DNA from: Chloracidobacterium sp.
GTDB lineage: Bacteria; Acidobacteriota; Blastocatellia; Pyrinomonadales; Pyrinomonadaceae
Direction: 5' to 3'
Length of the DNA stretch: 64,000 nt
Assembly: GCA_016706275.1 (NCBI GenBank)
Contig: JADJJY010000001.1
Span: 558,001 to 622,000 of the forward strand
Shown: positions 1 through 8,029 of the stretch, piece after piece
Position numbering within the stretch: the stretch's first letter is position 1
How the letters are laid out: each line of letters opens with the position of its first letter
The notes under the pieces: model-generated
Databases searched by the model: none
What the model saw: only the letters and a program-made list of their open reading frames with translations
What the model was told of the DNA's origin: nothing
Position numbers and translations under genes: made by a program

Positions 1-1
1 C

Positions 2-394
2 GTGAACAACCAACAACTCGATATCCGCCCGACTCCGCGTGAGGAAATGAACTTGTTTCCGCTCGACACGTTTGCGTATGAATTTGCAGGCCGTGAGATC
101 TGGATCGAGTTTGATATGCCTGAGTTTACTGCGATCTGTCCGTTTTCGGATTTTCCGGATTTTGGCGTGATACGTTTGAAATACGTGCCGAACAAACTCT
201 GCGTCGAGCTCAAAAGTCTCAAACTTTACATCAACTCTTTCCGCGACGTCAAGATCTTTCACGAACACGTCGTCAATGTGATCCTCGAAGATTTTATTAA
301 GACATGCGACCCGCTCAAGGTTGACCTTGAGGGCGATTATCATGTGCGTGGGAATATCAAAACGGTCGTCAGGACAAGTTACACAAAACCTTAA
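2..394 (+). CDS. queF: NADPH-dependent 7-cyano-7-deazaguanine reductase (QueF)
   Basis: QueF reduces the nitrile preQ0 to the amine preQ1 in the queuosine tRNA-modification pathway, in the cytoplasm. The protein shows the catalytic cysteine in the motif EFTAICP and the substrate/NADPH-binding motif ELKSLKLY, followed by FHEHVVN, as in single-domain (type I) QueF. About 130 residues fits that short form. The GTG at base 2 is the first possible start, but the window begins there, so the true start could lie upstream. The TAA stop abuts the stop codon of the convergent Crp/Fnr gene with no spacer. Identity is clear from the motifs; only the N-terminus is uncertain. Confidence 0.9.
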   Translation: MNNQQLDIRPTPREEMNLFPLDTFAYEFAGREIWIEFDMPEFTAICPFSDFPDFGVIRLKYVPNKLCVELKSLKLYINSFRDVKIFHEHVVNVILEDFIKTCDPLKVDLEGDYHVRGNIKTVVRTSYTKP

Positions 395-1078
395 TTACGA
401 GTTTCCCGCAATAAACCCATAGCAGTTGCAGGCGATCTTTTCCAGTGCGGGACGGTCGATGAGTGACATATTTCCTCTGGCGTAGCTGATCAGATGGCGG
501 CGTTGAAAACCGGTGGCGGCCTTATTAACGGCCTCTCGCCGAACACCGAGCATGTATGACAAAAATTCCTGCGTGATTCTAAAATCCGGGCTTTTCATAC
601 GGTCCTGCGTCATTAGCAACCAACGAGCGAGTCGTGACTCGATCGGGTGAAAGCGATTACAGACGGCCGAGCGGGCGATCTGCATCAGCAGCGAATACGT
701 AAATAGCCGCATAATTCGCGGCAGGTCGTCGCTGGCCGCACATTCCGCAAGCATATCCGCCACCGTCAATCTCAATGCCACGCCCGAGCCCTGCACGACG
801 GCGCGGTTGGCTGAATGTTCGATGCCGAGAAATACTGGTAGAGCTACCATGCCTTCGCACCCGACCATAGCGACCTCGATGGTCGAATGCTCGTCCACCG
901 ACGCCAATAGCGAGATTATCCCTGATTCGGGAAAATATACGTGGCTAAATAAATCGCCTTTGTCATATACCGTTTCGCTAAATATGAGATCAAAACGCTT
1001 TAGCTTTGGCAATAGGCGTTTTTGGGTCTTTGCGGGCAGAGCGGCAAGTATCTGATTTGTTGTTGTGAGTGCTGACAT
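395..1078 (-). CDS. Crp/Fnr-family transcriptional regulator
   Basis: This is a 227-residue cyclic-nucleotide-binding-fold regulator with a C-terminal winged helix. The N-terminal two thirds form the effector domain (YDKGDLFSHVYFPESGIISLL, then VGCEGMVALPVFLG), and the C-terminus has the recognition-helix motif ITQEFLSYMLGVRREAVN. Cysteines are scattered rather than in the N-terminal FNR iron-sulfur pattern, so it is probably not an oxygen sensor of the FNR type. I chose ATG at 1078 rather than the upstream in-frame start at 1123 because a perfect AGGAGG lies 7 nt before it. A GTTGAT/ATCAAC palindrome about 100 bp upstream is a possible autoregulatory site. Target genes are unknown. Confidence 0.85.
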   Translation of the reverse strand: MSALTTTNQILAALPAKTQKRLLPKLKRFDLIFSETVYDKGDLFSHVYFPESGIISLLASVDEHSTIEVAMVGCEGMVALPVFLGIEHSANRAVVQGSGVALRLTVADMLAECAASDDLPRIMRLFTYSLLMQIARSAVCNRFHPIESRLARWLLMTQDRMKSPDFRITQEFLSYMLGVRREAVNKAATGFQRRHLISYARGNMSLIDRPALEKIACNCYGFIAGNS

Positions 1079-1175
1079 CGAGCGGCCTCCTGGTTGGTCG
1101 GTTGTAAAAACAACAGACGGCACAAGAAGTAATTGATGAATTCAATTCCGATGTCGTATGGTGGTTATGTCAATC

Positions 1176-1192
1176 GTTGATCAAATATCAAC
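1176..1192. promoter_or_regulatory. Palindrome upstream of the Crp/Fnr gene
   Basis: GTTGAT and ATCAAC form a perfect 6-bp inverted repeat with a 5-bp spacer, about 100 bp upstream of the regulator's start codon. It resembles Crp/Fnr-class sites (TTGAT-N4-ATCAA) but has one extra spacer base. Autoregulation is an inference. The rest of the 1079-1274 spacer shows nothing else recognisable. Confidence 0.35.
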
Positions 1193-1274
1193 AGCCTTAC
1201 GCTAACAGTAAAGCGGCCGGATAGCTATTCGACTGTCGGGGTGTAGCCGGTTGCAAACCGCGATTTGTGATATA

Positions 1275-1808
1275 TCAGTGGGCTACAGCGGCCATCGAAG
1301 GCTGGATCTCGCGGTGTTTGAGACAGGCGGCTTCGATGAGCTGACAAACCTCGGTCTCTGTGTGTCCGTGACGTTTGTTGTCGGCGTTAGAAACTTCGGA
1401 AACGATCAGGAATTTGGCTTTTTCGAGCATCGTCTGCTCTCGAAACGAGAGTTTCTTTTCGTAGCTGAGGAAAGTGAGTTTTTTGAGGACATCGGCAGCG
1501 TCAAAGATACTGCCGGAGTGGAGCTTGTCGGCAAATTCACGTGAGCGGATCTTCCAGTCGCATGAGATGCACTCGAAATCATCGGAAAGGGTCGCCATGA
1601 ACTGACGGCATTTTGCCAGGCTGATTATCGGCCTGATGCCAACACTCTCGGCGTTGCACGCGGGAACAAAGATCGTCGAATTATCGTTGAGCACACGGAG
1701 CGTAAACCCCTCCATCGCCGTATCTGCGATGGTGCATGTTCTTGTTCCCTCAACCAGGCAAATGCCCTGATTGGGGTACGCTACTTTTTGTCCGATGGTA
1801 AGCTGCAT
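1275..1808 (-). CDS. CarD-like (CdnL/TRCF-domain) transcriptional regulator
   Basis: CarD-family proteins bind RNA polymerase beta through an N-terminal Tudor-like domain and stabilise open promoter complexes. The 177-residue protein begins MQLTIGQKVAYPNQGICLV, the typical CarD start, and the helical C-terminal half carries the family's basic and hydrophobic pattern (LSYEKKLSFREQTMLEKAK). ATG at 1808 is preferred over an upstream start because GAAGGA sits just before it and the family alignment starts there. It lies between a Crp/Fnr regulator and a two-component pair, all on the same strand, but spacers of 150-200 bp suggest separate transcription. Confidence 0.8.
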   Translation of the reverse strand: MQLTIGQKVAYPNQGICLVEGTRTCTIADTAMEGFTLRVLNDNSTIFVPACNAESVGIRPIISLAKCRQFMATLSDDFECISCDWKIRSREFADKLHSGSIFDAADVLKKLTFLSYEKKLSFREQTMLEKAKFLIVSEVSNADNKRHGHTETEVCQLIEAACLKHREIQPSMAAVAH

Positions 1809-1951
1809 CTGTCCTTCTCTCCCGTCTTCAGAGAGCGGAAACACTGGGCTAAAAGTTCAAACAACGACCTTTTCGCGTTAGATCTTAGTTCAATATATTT
1901 TGATTGTAGCACGTTAATGCAAACGCGTGGTAGAAATTTTGTGCGAGTTGT

Positions 1952-3016
1952 TTAGCGAGCTAACGACGGGAGAACTATCGAAAATGTCGTACCCTGGCCG
2001 AGAACAGAATTGACCGATACCTCGCCGCCGTGGAGTTTGGCAAGGTGTTTGACTATCGCGAGCCCCAGACCGGTGCCGCCGATCTCACGCGAACGTGCGC
2101 GGTCAGTGCGGTAAAACCGCTCAAATATGCGGTCGATATGCTCCGGTAAGATGCCTTCGCCGGTGTCGGCGACGCGGATCGTGTCGTTGCCGTCAGTATG
2201 ATCAAAGGAAACCGTAACGCTGCCGCCCTCTCGGTTAAATTTGATCGCGTTGTCGATCAGGTTCGTTAGCATCTGCTCGATCCGTACAATATCAGCACTG
2301 ATCACAGCAGTATCCGGCACTTCGTTTTTGAGCGTAATATTGCGGGTAGCAGCTTTTGCAGAAAGGGCGGCGATCACATCCTGAACGGCAACAGCCAACC
2401 TAACATCCCGCATCTCGACCGAGACGTTACCCGATTCGATCAGCGACAGCTCTAAAATATCTGCGATCAGGCTGTGCATCCGCTCGGCGTTGCGGCGGAT
2501 TACCTCGAGAAATCTGAGATTGTTTTCCTTATCGTCGATACCGCCGTTTTCAAGCGTTTCGACAAATGCGAGGATCGATGTCAGCGGGGTGCGTAACTCG
2601 TGTGAGATGTTGGAAAGAAATTCTTGACGGATGGATTCGAGCCGGTCGATCTGCGTCGTCTCGTAAAAAAACCCGATCGAATGCGTCACGCCGTCAAGCT
2701 CTATCGGCGCGACATGAACGTCAAAACGCCTGTTGCCCGCCCGCGTGAGTTCGAGCCTTACGTCCGATGCGGTCTGTGTAGTTAGAGCCCGTCGAAACGC
2801 TTCGTGCAGGTCCAGATCACGGATCACCTCGCTCAGACGCATTCCCTCGATCTCAAGTCCGTCACGCCCAAACGCCACCGCAGCCGGGACGTTGCAGTTC
2901 GCGATACGCATATTCGCATCGACTACAAGCACGCATTCACGGGCAGTATCGAGTATCTTTTGCAGGATCTGGACCGAGGTTGGTGTTTCGGCTAATTCTA
3001 TAGCGGCGGCATTCAT
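1952..3016 (-). CDS. PhoR-like sensor histidine kinase, no membrane segment
   Basis: The protein has a PAS-like N-terminal domain (about residues 20-130), a HisKA dimerisation/phosphoacceptor domain with SNISHELRTPLTSI, and a HATPase domain with N box NLIDNAIKFN, G1 DTGEGI, F box FERFYR and G2 GGTGLGLAIV. It follows the OmpR-type regulator at 3139-3825, so it is the likely cognate kinase. Unlike classic PhoR it has no transmembrane helix, so it should act in the cytoplasm. A GTG at 3040 would add eight residues but lies inside an inverted repeat. Neither start has a clear Shine-Dalgarno sequence. The family call is secure; the stimulus is unknown. Confidence 0.85.
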   Translation of the reverse strand: MNAAAIELAETPTSVQILQKILDTARECVLVVDANMRIANCNVPAAVAFGRDGLEIEGMRLSEVIRDLDLHEAFRRALTTQTASDVRLELTRAGNRRFDVHVAPIELDGVTHSIGFFYETTQIDRLESIRQEFLSNISHELRTPLTSILAFVETLENGGIDDKENNLRFLEVIRRNAERMHSLIADILELSLIESGNVSVEMRDVRLAVAVQDVIAALSAKAATRNITLKNEVPDTAVISADIVRIEQMLTNLIDNAIKFNREGGSVTVSFDHTDGNDTIRVADTGEGILPEHIDRIFERFYRTDRARSREIGGTGLGLAIVKHLAKLHGGEVSVNSVLGQGTTFSIVLPSLAR

Positions 3017-3032
3017 AAAAAAGTAAGAAGAG

Positions 3033-3131
3033 TTAACCACAGATGGACGCAGATAAACACAGATCAGAAAGGATAGGGAAAATCTTTTTTGAGTCTCTTA
3101 TCTGTGTCCATCCGTGTTTATCTGTGGTTAA
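3033..3131. repeat. Inverted-repeat hairpin, CACAGAT family (copy 1)
   Basis: Arms at 3033-3064 and 3100-3131 are inverted copies starting TTAACCACAGAT. Each arm consists of 10-bp units of the form CACAGATRRA, and the units in the two arms differ at the purine positions. The element fills the spacer between the response regulator stop and the kinase start. It has no T tract, so it is not an obvious terminator. A second copy of this family is at 55844-55916. Confidence 0.85.
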
Positions 3132-3138
3132 AATCTCT

Positions 3139-3825
3139 TTATTGGCATCCGGTAAAACGATAACCCACGCCGACGACGGTTTCAATACAGCTACCGCATT
3201 CGTCGAGTTTTTGCCTCAAACGGCGGATGTGAACGTCGAGCGTCCGCGTGTCGCCAAAATAGCTGTAACCCCAGACGTTGTCGAGCAACTGCTGGCGCGA
3301 AGCAACACGGCCCATGTTTTTTATGAGGTGTTCGAGCAGGGCAAACTCTTTTCGAGTCAGCTTTACCGCAGTATCGCCGCAGGTAACCCGCATATCAGCA
3401 AAATCTACGGTTAGCCGCTCGTCCGAATATTTTGGTGAGATCTCAGTTTCCGAACGCCGCAGCACGGCACGCACGCGAGCGATGACCTCTTTTATCGAAA
3501 ATGGCTTGACGATATAATCGTCGGCCCCGGTCTCAAGCCCCATTATCTTATCGCCCTCCGCGGCCTTGGCGGTGAGCATTATGATCGGTGTTTTTTCGGT
3601 GAGAGTTTCACGGCGAAGCCTCCGGCACAGCTCCATCCCGCTCATGCCCGGCAGCATAAGATCGAGCAAGATCAGCGACGGCAAGGCCTTGTCATCCAAT
3701 GCCAGGCGCAGTCCTTTTTCCCCCGATTCGGCCACGACCGGCCGAAACCCTTCGCGTTTGAGGTTGTAGTGCAGACTCTCGGCGATGTCCGCGTCATCCT
3801 CGATGATCAGAATAGTTTGCTGCAT
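3139..3825 (-). CDS. OmpR/PhoB-family response regulator
   Basis: The receiver domain carries the acidic pair IIEDDAD, the phosphoacceptor aspartate in LILLDLMLPGMSG and the conserved lysine in IVKPFSIKE. The C-terminal winged helix ends with RTLDVHIRRLRQKL and VGVGYRF, typical of the OmpR/PhoB group. Length (228 residues) is normal. It precedes the PAS histidine kinase on the same strand, and the pair resembles PhoB/PhoR, although no Pho box was seen and no phosphate genes are nearby, so a phosphate role is not supported by the sequence. An inverted-repeat hairpin separates the two genes. Confidence 0.88.
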   Translation of the reverse strand: MQQTILIIEDDADIAESLHYNLKREGFRPVVAESGEKGLRLALDDKALPSLILLDLMLPGMSGMELCRRLRRETLTEKTPIIMLTAKAAEGDKIMGLETGADDYIVKPFSIKEVIARVRAVLRRSETEISPKYSDERLTVDFADMRVTCGDTAVKLTRKEFALLEHLIKNMGRVASRQQLLDNVWGYSYFGDTRTLDVHIRRLRQKLDECGSCIETVVGVGYRFTGCQ

Positions 3826-3910
3826 AGAGCGTAACCTGATTGTAAAGAATTCTTAAGCTTTCTGCGACAGTCTATGCGGCGGGAATGAATTGGGTATTAA
3901 CGGAATGTTA

Positions 3911-4402
3911 CTAAGATGTTAATTCTTTAGGGCGGTATACGTCTAGCAGCTTACCGCAGCCGTCATTGATTTCGCCCCACTTTTTTATGTTCATTTCGAT
4001 CACTGCTAGAGCCGCGGTCGGCATTGGTTCGAGTTGTCCGGTCAAATAGCGAATAAAGCTCTCGATCCCGGGATTGTGGCCGACAAGCAACGCAGATGCG
4101 TGAGCGTTGTCGGTCTCAGAAACCACCTGGCGGAGTGCATTTGGACTGGCCTCGTAGATGGTATTTTCAAAGATGATCTCAGCGGAAAACTGTCCGGCAT
4201 CTTTGACCAAGCGGGCGGTCGTTTTTGCACGCATTGCGGGTGAGCTTAGTATCACCGACGGCTCAAACCCTTTTTCTGCCATTAGTTCGCCCATGAACGG
4301 AGCGGCTTTTAGTCCGCGTTCGTTCAGCGGACGTTCAAAGTCCGTCTGAGCCGGATCGTCCCAACTCGACTTGGCATGGCGAAGTAGATACAGCGTTTTC
4401 AT
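3911..4402 (-). CDS. SixA-like histidine phosphatase family protein
   Basis: This 163-residue protein of the phosphoglycerate-mutase superfamily has the catalytic motif LLRHAKSSW at the N-terminus, RPLNERG, and the second histidine in LVGHNPGIE. This short RHA-type form matches SixA, which removes phosphate from phosphohistidine in HPt domains, though the substrate here is untested. The ATG at 4402 is chosen because the family starts with MKTLYLLRHAK. The longer in-frame extension upstream has no homology signature. It lies near a two-component pair on the same strand, which fits a phosphorelay role but does not prove it. Confidence 0.8.
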   Translation of the reverse strand: MKTLYLLRHAKSSWDDPAQTDFERPLNERGLKAAPFMGELMAEKGFEPSVILSSPAMRAKTTARLVKDAGQFSAEIIFENTIYEASPNALRQVVSETDNAHASALLVGHNPGIESFIRYLTGQLEPMPTAALAVIEMNIKKWGEINDGCGKLLDVYRPKELTS

Positions 4403-4521
4403 CGATGTTGGCGATTCTACGCCCAGCATCACAAAACGGCAAATTTCAAAACCTTTTATAAGACACAGGCGTAATAAGGTCTTGAGCATTGCTCGAAAAA
4501 CATCTACACTTAAAGATTATT

Positions 4522-4911
4522 GTGAGAATCGTTTTACTGACATTGGCAAAGAAAGATAACAAGCGTCGGCTTTTGGCGGCGTTGTTTTTGTTCTTTTTTC
4601 TAGCCGAGATGGGCTCGCACGTTGTCATCTGTGCAAACCACTCGTCGATGGATGAGCAGTCGATCTCAACATATGAGGGAAATCACGACGATCCGTGTAA
4701 AACGCTGGTGCTTTGCAGCGACAGCGGCCGCCGGGATAAGCAGGTGCCAAAGATGGGGCACGACGCTTCGCAGCACAATGCTTTGTTTGACGGCTCGTCT
4801 GGGCTGCTCCCGCAAATAGATATTCACAAAGATCCGCAAATACCATTCTCGACCGGCCATCGGCTTTTCCGGCCGCCTAGTCCCCCGTTTCATCCTCCAC
4901 AGACCTCATAA
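4522..4911 (+). CDS. Small secreted His/Cys-containing protein of unknown function
   Basis: I do not recognise a named family. From GTG at 4522 the protein is about 129 residues. It has a basic stretch (KKDNKRR), a hydrophobic segment (LLAALFLFFFLAEMG) that looks like a signal peptide or anchor, and then a polar region rich in His, Asp and Cys (VICANHSS, NHDDPCKT, KMGHDASQHN), ending in a proline-rich tail (RPPSPPFHPP). The start is uncertain: TTG at 4489 or 4543 are alternatives and none has a good ribosome-binding site. It is followed about 110 bp later by a metal-type TonB receptor, so a role in metal handling at the envelope is a guess. Confidence 0.5.
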   Translation: MRIVLLTLAKKDNKRRLLAALFLFFFLAEMGSHVVICANHSSMDEQSISTYEGNHDDPCKTLVLCSDSGRRDKQVPKMGHDASQHNALFDGSSGLLPQIDIHKDPQIPFSTGHRLFRPPSPPFHPPQTS

Positions 4912-5020
4912 CCTACGCAAACCGTCGCACAGGCTCTGCCATGTATTGGCATAAGTGTCTGTATTTTTATCGGTTTTTACACGCTCCGGCAGATCAGGCC
5001 GTGAGCTTATGAGGTTGATG

Positions 5021-7202
5021 ATGAATAGAATTTTTATTTTTTTCGCTACATTGCTATTGGCGAGCATTACTTGCTTTGGACAGAATACCGGCAAAATAAC
5101 CGGCAAAGTTACATTCGGTGGTGACAATTCGGTTTTGCATCAGGTTTCGGTACAGATCGTCGAACTAAGGCGTTCGACCGTCACGGATGAAGACGGTGTT
5201 TACATTTAACGACGTCCCGCCGGGACGCTACACTCTCGTTGCTCACCAAGAGGGTTTCTCCGACCTTTCCCGCACAATAGTTTTAGTTGCCGGTGCGACC
5301 GGCTCACTCGATTTTCAGTTGCAGATTCGTGGTGTCAAAGAGAACGTGACCGTTACCGCGACCGGTGCGGAGCAGTCGGTTTTCGAATCGATCGCGTCGG
5401 TCAGTACCGTCGATTCGAATACAATACGCGAGCGTGCCGCAGTTGGCATCGGCGAGGTTCTCGACGGGCAGCCCGGAGTGTCCAAGCGTTCGTTCGGTCC
5501 CGGTAATTCACGTCCGGTGATTCGCGGATTTGACGGTGACCGCGTGCTCGTTTCGACCGACGGCGTTCGCGAGGGCTCGCTTGCTTCGCAATCCGGCGAT
5601 CACTCTGAGCCAGTCGATATCCTTGCCGCAGAGCGGATCGAGGTCGTCAAAGGTCCGGCAACTCTGCTCTACGGCAGCAACGCGATCGGCGGCGTGGTCA
5701 ATGTCATCAGCGGGCACGACGAAGGTGCGCATCCCGGGCTTCGCGGCTATTTGTCCGGCATCGGCGGTCTTAACAACGCCCAAGGAGCATTTAGCGGCGG
5801 GGTCGAATACGGCACCGGCAACTGGATGCTCTGGGGCAATGGCACCACCCAGCGGACGGGCGATTATTCGGCGGGCGGCAATTTTGGCAAGGTCATAAAC
5901 TCTTATACACGCAGTTCGAGTGGCAACGGCGGCTTTGGATATTTTGGCAAAAAGGCTTTTTTCACCACGGATTACGGCTATTACCAAAACCGTTACGGCA
6001 TCCCGCTCGATTTTAACGACCCGTTGGCCGAATTGCGTTCGCTCAGGATGCACCGTAATAACGTCAAATTTAACTTTGGCTTCACCGACCTCGATTCGTT
6101 TATCGCGAGCGCCAAATTTACCGTCAATGTTAGCCGTTACCAGCATCAGGAATTGGTCGATGGCGATGTCGGGACCACGTTTAAGAACAACGTCTTTTCA
6201 TATCGCGGTATGTTTGACCAGCGGCAGTCAGGCCGCCTGAGCGGGCGTTTTGGCTTCGAGGGTTTTTATCGCGATTATTCGACGGTCGGCGATGAAACGC
6301 TCGTCAATGGACCGGTCAGGCAAAATACGTTTTCGGTATTTACTTTGCAGGAGTTGAAATATGAACGTGTGACATTTCAGTTTGGCGGGCGGGTTGAAAA
6401 TAACCGTTACAGCCCGACCGATCCGACGTTGATGAAACGAAACTTTACCGGCTTTTCCGGTGCGGCGGGCGTGAGATTTGCATTGTGGAACGGCGGGGCT
6501 TTTGTCGCCAACTACTCACACGCTTTCCGTGCACCCGCGCTCGAAGAGCTTTATAACAACGGCCCGCACGATGGCACTCTGGCATTTGAGGTCGGCAACG
6601 ACGCCCTAAAGCCGGAGGTAAATAACGGCATCGATTTCTCGCTCAGGCACCAGAATAACCGCTTTCGCGCCGAGGCAAATTTTTACTATTATGACATTCG
6701 CAATTTCGTCTTTCTCGCACCAACCGGCGTGATCGACGCGGGCAGCGGACTAGAGATCGCTGATTATCTGCAAGGCAACAGTCGATTTACCGGCACCGAA
6801 CTAAATCTGGATGTCACGGCTCATAAGTACCTCAACATAATTACCGGTCTCGACTACGTAAACGCCCAACTAAAAACAGGACAGCCTCTACCGAGGATCG
6901 CACCTCTTCGGGCACGGTTTGGCATCGATCTGCATAAGGGTAATTTTAGCGTCCGGCCCGAATTTGTCGCCGTCGGACGGCAGGATCGTCTATTCACAAA
7001 CGAAACACCGACCGCCGGTTACGGCACGGCAAACGTAACTGCTTCATACATTATCCCGACCCAACACACCGCAAATATCTTTTCGGTTAGTGCGTATAAC
7101 CTTAATAACAAGCTGTTTTTTAATCACATATCGTTCATTAAAGACATCTCGCCGGAGATCGGTCGCGGTGTGAGATTTAGCTATACAGTGAGGTTCTTTT
7201 AG
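5021..7202 (+). pseudogene. TonB-dependent receptor, ZnuD-like, with broken reading frame
   Basis: Two overlapping frames encode one receptor. The first (from ATG 5021, with GAGG 6 nt upstream) gives a signal peptide ending in FGQ and the first half of a carboxypeptidase-regulatory-like domain up to TDEDGVY, then stops at 5207-5209. The second resumes with FNDVPPGRYTLVAHQEGF and continues through a plug domain (GSNAIGGVVNVISG) and a beta-barrel to a C-terminal phenylalanine. Restoring two bases near 5206 would give DGVYTFNDVPPG, a normal domain. The motif SQSGDHSEPVDILAAERIEV resembles zinc/metal receptors of the ZnuD type. The break may be a real mutation or an assembly error. Confidence 0.8.
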
Positions 7203-7207
7203 GAGTG

Positions 7208-7288
7208 TTGCCCGCAAGATACGCGAAAGGACGCCAAATAAAGATACATTTGTCTTATTTCGCATTTTTCGCGTATTTCGCGGGCTGA
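7208..7288. repeat. Inverted-repeat hairpin, CGCGAAA family (copy 1)
   Basis: Arms at about 7208-7241 and 7253-7288 are inverted copies containing GCCCGC, ATACGCGAAA and AAATAA, built from units of about 10 bp. It begins 5 bp after the TonB receptor stop codon and ends 21 bp before the dienelactone hydrolase start. A second copy of this family is at 35989-36065. Confidence 0.8.
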
Positions 7289-7309
7289 TTCTTTAGGTAT
7301 AATCTCAAT

Positions 7310-7975
7310 ATGCAAACTGAAACACTGTCGTTCGACACCACAAACGGCCCAACCACTGCTTTCGTCGCTTTGCCCGACGCTCCGAATGGCAAAGCCGTAA
7401 TTCTGATCCATGAATGGTGGGGATTGAATGCTCACATCAAGGATATCGCCGGCCGATATGCGGATGAGGGATTTATCGCCATCGCACCGGACCTTTATCG
7501 CGGCAGGGTCGCAACCGACAGCGGCGAGGCGTCGCGGATGATGGGAGCACTCGCCGTCGAGGATGGGCTCGATACGATAAATAATGCCATCGCGGCTGCG
7601 ACGGCAAAATTTGACATCCCGCATTTTGGGATAAGCGGCTATTGCATGGGCGGGACATTTGCGCTCAGAGCTGCGTGTGAGCTTGAGGGTTTGAGTGCGG
7701 CGGCTCCGTTTTACGGGGATATCCCCGAGGAAAACATTCTCAAAAAACTGACTGTGCCGACAATATTTGTCTCGGGCACACGGGATGCCTGGATCAATCC
7801 GGAAAAGGTCGCCACGTTAGAAGACGCTACAGAGAGATTCGAGTTACCCGTAACCTCGGTCAAATACGACGCCGATCACGCATTTTTCAACGACACGCGG
7901 CCTGAGGTCTATGACGCGGCGGCCGCCGGAGATGCTTGGGCATTGGTTACAGGTTTCTTCAGAGATAAATTGTAA
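7310..7975 (+). CDS. Dienelactone hydrolase family protein
   Basis: This alpha/beta hydrolase of 221 residues matches the dienelactone hydrolase family. It shows the conserved glutamate in HEWWGLN, the nucleophile cysteine in GYCMGG (residue 112), the aspartate in GTRDAWI and the histidine in DADHAFF. Cysteine rather than serine as nucleophile is characteristic of the family, which hydrolyses lactone or ester bonds in the cytoplasm. Neighbours do not indicate a catabolic pathway, so the substrate is unknown. A rho-independent terminator follows. Confidence 0.88.
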   Translation: MQTETLSFDTTNGPTTAFVALPDAPNGKAVILIHEWWGLNAHIKDIAGRYADEGFIAIAPDLYRGRVATDSGEASRMMGALAVEDGLDTINNAIAAATAKFDIPHFGISGYCMGGTFALRAACELEGLSAAAPFYGDIPEENILKKLTVPTIFVSGTRDAWINPEKVATLEDATERFELPVTSVKYDADHAFFNDTRPEVYDAAAAGDAWALVTGFFRDKL

Positions 7976-8005
7976 AAGGCCGAAACCTCTTTGGTCCCGG
8001 CCTTT
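7975..8005. terminator. Bidirectional rho-independent terminator
   Basis: AAAGGCCG and CGGCCTTT form a perfect 8-bp stem around a 15-nt loop, with A/T-rich flanks on both sides. It lies between two convergent genes and overlaps the last base of the dienelactone hydrolase stop codon region, so it can serve both strands. Confidence 0.75.
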
Positions 8006-8029
8006 CAAATCTGAATTCTATCAATACGT

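Noticed and set aside
3033..3131. The short-period hairpins as rho-independent terminators
   Set aside because: They lack T tracts; several lie inside same-strand gene runs or at start codons; their arms are made of repeated units, unlike usual terminators.
5508..6146. A 212-codon frame on the minus strand inside the TonB receptor
   Set aside because: It lies entirely opposite a recognisable receptor plug/barrel sequence and has no motif of its own.
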